Assembly (NCBI RefSeq): GCF_004138165.1
Contig: NZ_RYFF01000034.1
Location: 1-64,000 of the forward strand
From: Candidatus Chloroploca sp. Khr17
GTDB taxonomy: Bacteria; Chloroflexota; Chloroflexia; Chloroflexales; Chloroflexaceae
Length of the DNA stretch: 64,000 nucleotides
Direction: 5' to 3'
Position 1 is the stretch's first letter. Each line of letters begins with the position of its first letter. A program made the position numbers and the translations under genes. The notes below the pieces were generated by a model. That model made no database searches and had not been told where the DNA came from. It worked only from the letters and a program-made list of their open reading frames with translations. Positions 62,002 through 64,000 of this stretch are shown here, piece after piece.

Positions 62002-62699
62002 CCGAATTCGAGAACCTCTTTGCTGGGAATGTCTACCGTCATCGTGATTCGAGCCTTGGCGACTTTGTTGCAATGCAGCTGTACGAAGATCTTGTGAGCC
62101 TCAACCGATCTACGAAATTATCCGAGCGAGTAGCCTCGCACGATTGGATCCTAAACACAGCAAACAAACGTCAAGGTATTCGAGCTCGACGTGGAGATGG
62201 TACGTTTGGCGAAATTGTTCCTGGCGAAAAACCAATCGTTGATCCAGGTTATCAGGTCGCTCGTGGGAAAGTAGCTACGGTAGAGATTGGCGCAGAGGTT
62301 AAAATTCTCGCCAAAGCTATGATCAAGCAGATTGATCGAGTGATTGGCGATTTGCAGAAGCAGGTAACCGAATTTAAGCGGGGTGGTGGAAGTAGCTCGC
62401 CGATATGCATCGGTATTGTAGGCCTTAATCATGCAAGTGTCTATACCAGCTTCGAAGGGACTCGCTCCTTCAAAACAGATGGGCGCGGTACGTATCGCCA
62501 TCCATTTCAAGAGGCCCCAGAAGCAGAACGACGGTTATTACAGCTTGCTGCTCCGTACTACGATGAATTTATCATTCTCCATTTTGAAGCCTCTAATGAA
62601 TCACCATTTCCATTTTCTTGGGTGAATTTGACCCTAACTTCCCAGAATTATGGTTCAGCACTGCTTCGTATAAGTAGAGAGTATGATAGACGTTTTTAG
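61983..62699 (+). CDS. Putative type II restriction endonuclease
   Basis: A 238-residue soluble protein starting at a GTG inside the methyltransferase gene. It is not recognised as a named family. A PD-(D/E)xK-like arrangement is possible: Asp in IVDPGYQVARGKV, then VEIGAEVKILAKAMIKQ, where EVK supplies the catalytic Glu and Lys. The N-terminus ENLFAGNVYRHRDSSLGDFVAMQLYEDL and the Arg-rich RQGIRARRGDGTFG suit DNA contact. Its gene overlap and coupling with a DNA methyltransferase, and the shared A+T-rich base composition, make a restriction partner the best reading. It would cut the sequence its methyltransferase protects. Confidence 0.72.
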   Translation: MAYRLLTEFENLFAGNVYRHRDSSLGDFVAMQLYEDLVSLNRSTKLSERVASHDWILNTANKRQGIRARRGDGTFGEIVPGEKPIVDPGYQVARGKVATVEIGAEVKILAKAMIKQIDRVIGDLQKQVTEFKRGGGSSSPICIGIVGLNHASVYTSFEGTRSFKTDGRGTYRHPFQEAPEAERRLLQLAAPYYDEFIILHFEASNESPFPFSWVNLTLTSQNYGSALLRISREYDRRF

Positions 62700-62742
62700 G
62701 ATAGCGAATTAGACAGATCTCGGACATGCCGAGGAGACACCG

Positions 62743-63360
62743 ATGACGGCTCAGCCACGGTCATATCTTACGGAAACAGAATACCTTGAGCGTGAGCGTG
62801 TGAGTACGATCAAGCATGAATATTATGCTGGTGAGCTTTTTGCCATGTCAGGCGCAAGTGAGGCGCATAATTTGATTGCGAGTAATGTAAACGCGAGCCT
62901 ATACGCTCAAATCCGTGGACGAGGCTGTCGGATTTATCCAAGTGATATGCGCATTCGAGTGGTAAAAACTGGCTTATATACCTATCCTGATATGACGATT
63001 GTCTGTGGGACGCCTGAGTTTGCTGATACGACGAAAAGAGATACGCTGCTTAACCCTACGATTATTATTGAAATTCTTTCCCCATCAACAGAGCGTTATG
63101 ACCGTGGCGTTACATTTCAAAATTATCGTACCATTCCATCCCTGAAAGAGTATATCCTTATTGCGCAGAACAAACATCACATTGAGCGCTATATACGCCA
63201 TGAAGAACATACATGGCTTCTAACTGAAGCCGTAGGTCTTGATGCGACCATTGTCCTTGCATCAATCCAGTCTACGCTTGCACTTGCGGATGCCTACGAG
63301 CTTGTCGACCTTGCTCCAGGCTCGCCTGCGGAAGACCGAGCGGGTAGTGATGAGGCGTAG
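62743..63360 (+). CDS. Uma2-family endonuclease-like protein (DUF820)
   Basis: The full-length 205-residue Uma2/DUF820 protein has a restriction-endonuclease-like fold. Family signatures: LTETEYLERERVSTIKHEYYAGELFAMSGASEAHNLIASN, RIYPSDMRIRV, YTYPDMTIVCG and IIEILSPSTERYDRG, where Asp of YPD and Glu of IEIL are the putative catalytic acids. It is followed by the usual SLKEYILIAQ. It lies 43 bases after the endonuclease gene with its own A+T-rich leader. The biological role is unclear; copies are abundant in phototrophs and often mobile. The C-terminal tail (SPAEDRAGSDEA) is unconserved. A truncated relative is at 22408. Confidence 0.9.
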   Translation: MTAQPRSYLTETEYLERERVSTIKHEYYAGELFAMSGASEAHNLIASNVNASLYAQIRGRGCRIYPSDMRIRVVKTGLYTYPDMTIVCGTPEFADTTKRDTLLNPTIIIEILSPSTERYDRGVTFQNYRTIPSLKEYILIAQNKHHIERYIRHEEHTWLLTEAVGLDATIVLASIQSTLALADAYELVDLAPGSPAEDRAGSDEA

Positions 63361-63402
63361 GCCAAAGCCTCGCCCTCATAGCGGGCGGGACTTTGGCCTA
63401 CG
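63356..63402. terminator. Bidirectional hairpin between convergent genes
   Basis: CGTAGGCCAAAG (63356-63367) pairs with CTTTGGCCTACG (63391-63402), extended by CCTCGCCC / GGGCGGGA. It overlaps both stop regions, ending Uma2 and the binding-protein gene. Confidence 0.7.
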
Positions 63403-64000
63403 TCTCTTCCCCCATGCGACTCACGTCGTAGCCGCCGAGCGCCGCCACGGCGGCTTGGTACGCCGGATCCGCCAGGGTGCGCCGCAGTGGCTCGCAGAGC
63501 TCGCTCTCCCAGTGGCGTCGCGGGATGGCGAGGTCGTAGCGCTCGCTGAAGAGCGGCACAAAGTCGAGGCCTAGCGCACGCGCTGCGGCGAGGATGCCCA
63601 GGCCGACCTGGGCCGAGCCGCTCATCACGGCGGCGGCCACCGCCATATGCGTGAATTCTTCGCGCTCGTAGCCGATGATCTGGTCGCTGCTGAGGCCAGC
63701 CTGGTTTAGGTGATAATCGAGCAGGACGCGGGTGCCCGAGCCTTTCTGGCGGTTGGCAAAACGCACGTCGGGGCGCACCAGATCGCGCAATTCGCTCAAG
63801 CCCTGTGGGTTGCCGCGTGGCACCAGAAAGCCCTGTTCGCGGTAGGCAAGATGCACAAGCACAATCGCTTCGTCGGGCAAGAGGCGCTCAATAAAGGGGC
63901 GGTTGTAGCTGCCGGTTGCTTCGTCAAGCAGGTGCGTGCCGGCGAGATGCGCGTCGCGCCGTTTGAGCGCAAGCAAACCACCGAGGCTGCCTACGTTGGC
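63398..64000 (-). CDS. PBP-like binding protein (molybdate/tungstate-type), partial
   Basis: The frame is open to the window edge, so the N-terminal part is missing. The visible 200 residues match the PBP_like domain found in molybdopterin-related regulators and substrate-binding proteins: VGSLGGLLALKRRDAHLAGTHLLDEATGSYN, LVHLAYREQGFLVPRGNPQG, RFANRQKGSGTRVLLDYHL, and VMSGSAQVGLGILAAARALGLDFVPLFSERYDLAI. The domain follows a helix-turn-helix in ModE-like regulators or stands as a secreted binding protein. Which applies cannot be decided without the rest. It converges with the Uma2 gene on a shared hairpin. Confidence 0.85.
   Translation of the reverse strand, partial: ANVGSLGGLLALKRRDAHLAGTHLLDEATGSYNRPFIERLLPDEAIVLVHLAYREQGFLVPRGNPQGLSELRDLVRPDVRFANRQKGSGTRVLLDYHLNQAGLSSDQIIGYEREEFTHMAVAAAVMSGSAQVGLGILAAARALGLDFVPLFSERYDLAIPRRHWESELCEPLRRTLADPAYQAAVAALGGYDVSRMGEET

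Noticed and set aside
1-64000. tRNA, rRNA and known riboswitch signatures
   Set aside because: None were recognised by eye; covariance searches were not possible here, so absence is provisional.

Overview
The window looks like a chromosomal segment of a filamentous phototroph-type member of the Chloroflexota, most likely Chloroflexales. The evidence is an alternative complex III (ActA, ActB, ActE) next to an A2-type caa3 oxidase, a CrtI-type carotenoid desaturase, Chloroflexota-typical conserved hypotheticals, and a moderately high GC content with very many GC-rich intergenic hairpins. The taxon is inferred from gene content; no rRNA or other phylogenetic marker lies in the window. No tRNA, rRNA or CRISPR array was seen.

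Layout. 1-1143: a solute-binding lipoprotein gene cut off at its 3' side by what looks like the end of an insertion element, with a clear sigma70-type promoter and palindromic operator, then a hairpin-rich spacer. 1144-6009: small membrane protein, bifunctional penicillin-binding protein, zinc-ribbon protein. 6592-12099: plus-strand run of VWA protein, SurE, LURP-one-like protein, DUF6325-like protein, a DUF1269-diacylglycerol kinase fusion and a DUF1622 membrane protein. 12096-22320: minus-strand run with glutamine synthetase, a dnaJ-hspR pair, a winged-helix protein, an alpha/beta hydrolase, and a 1480-residue hybrid histidine kinase with its GGDEF response regulator. 22408-26018: a Uma2 remnant, a secreted glycoside-hydrolase-like protein and a TIGR01777 epimerase.

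26103-40683 is the energy-metabolism core, all on the minus strand. In transcription order it holds a GlcD-GlcE fusion, GlcF, ActB, ActE, ActA, a small membrane protein, SCO1/SenC, and cytochrome c oxidase subunits II, I, III and IV. ActB sits behind its own extended -10 promoter. The Act set lacks the NrfD-like membrane subunits ActC and ActF, and ActD. The simplest reading is a respiratory ActB/E/A module passing electrons to the caa3 oxidase, with glycolate-type oxidation as one possible electron input.

41009-52974: an RRM protein, a conserved hypothetical, a KefF/KefC potassium efflux pair, a winged-helix regulator, a phytoene-desaturase-like enzyme, a PAS histidine kinase, two nearly identical small unknown proteins (42302 and 49024), and a translationally coupled glycan set (GT4-hydrolase fusion, remnant GT4 tail, GH130 enzyme). 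53513-57582: a CheB-CheR-PAS-histidine kinase fusion coupled to a NarL-type regulator through a 52-bp tandem duplication. 57637-60549: a PPOX flavoprotein, a 2H phosphoesterase-like protein and a repeat-bearing putative cysteine peptidase. 60952-63360: an AT-richer island with a DNA methyltransferase, an overlapping putative restriction endonuclease and a full-length Uma2 protein. 63398-64000: part of a PBP-like (molybdate/tungstate-type) binding protein running off the window.

Dispersed repeats are prominent. A small element with short inverted ends and a GCGCAAAG-type core occurs about four times. A GCCGAC/GTCGGC REP-like hairpin family occurs in at least three spacers. A GGGCACCC/GGGTGCCC hairpin family occurs in two. 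Many genes are followed by perfect GC-rich hairpins that lack a T tract.
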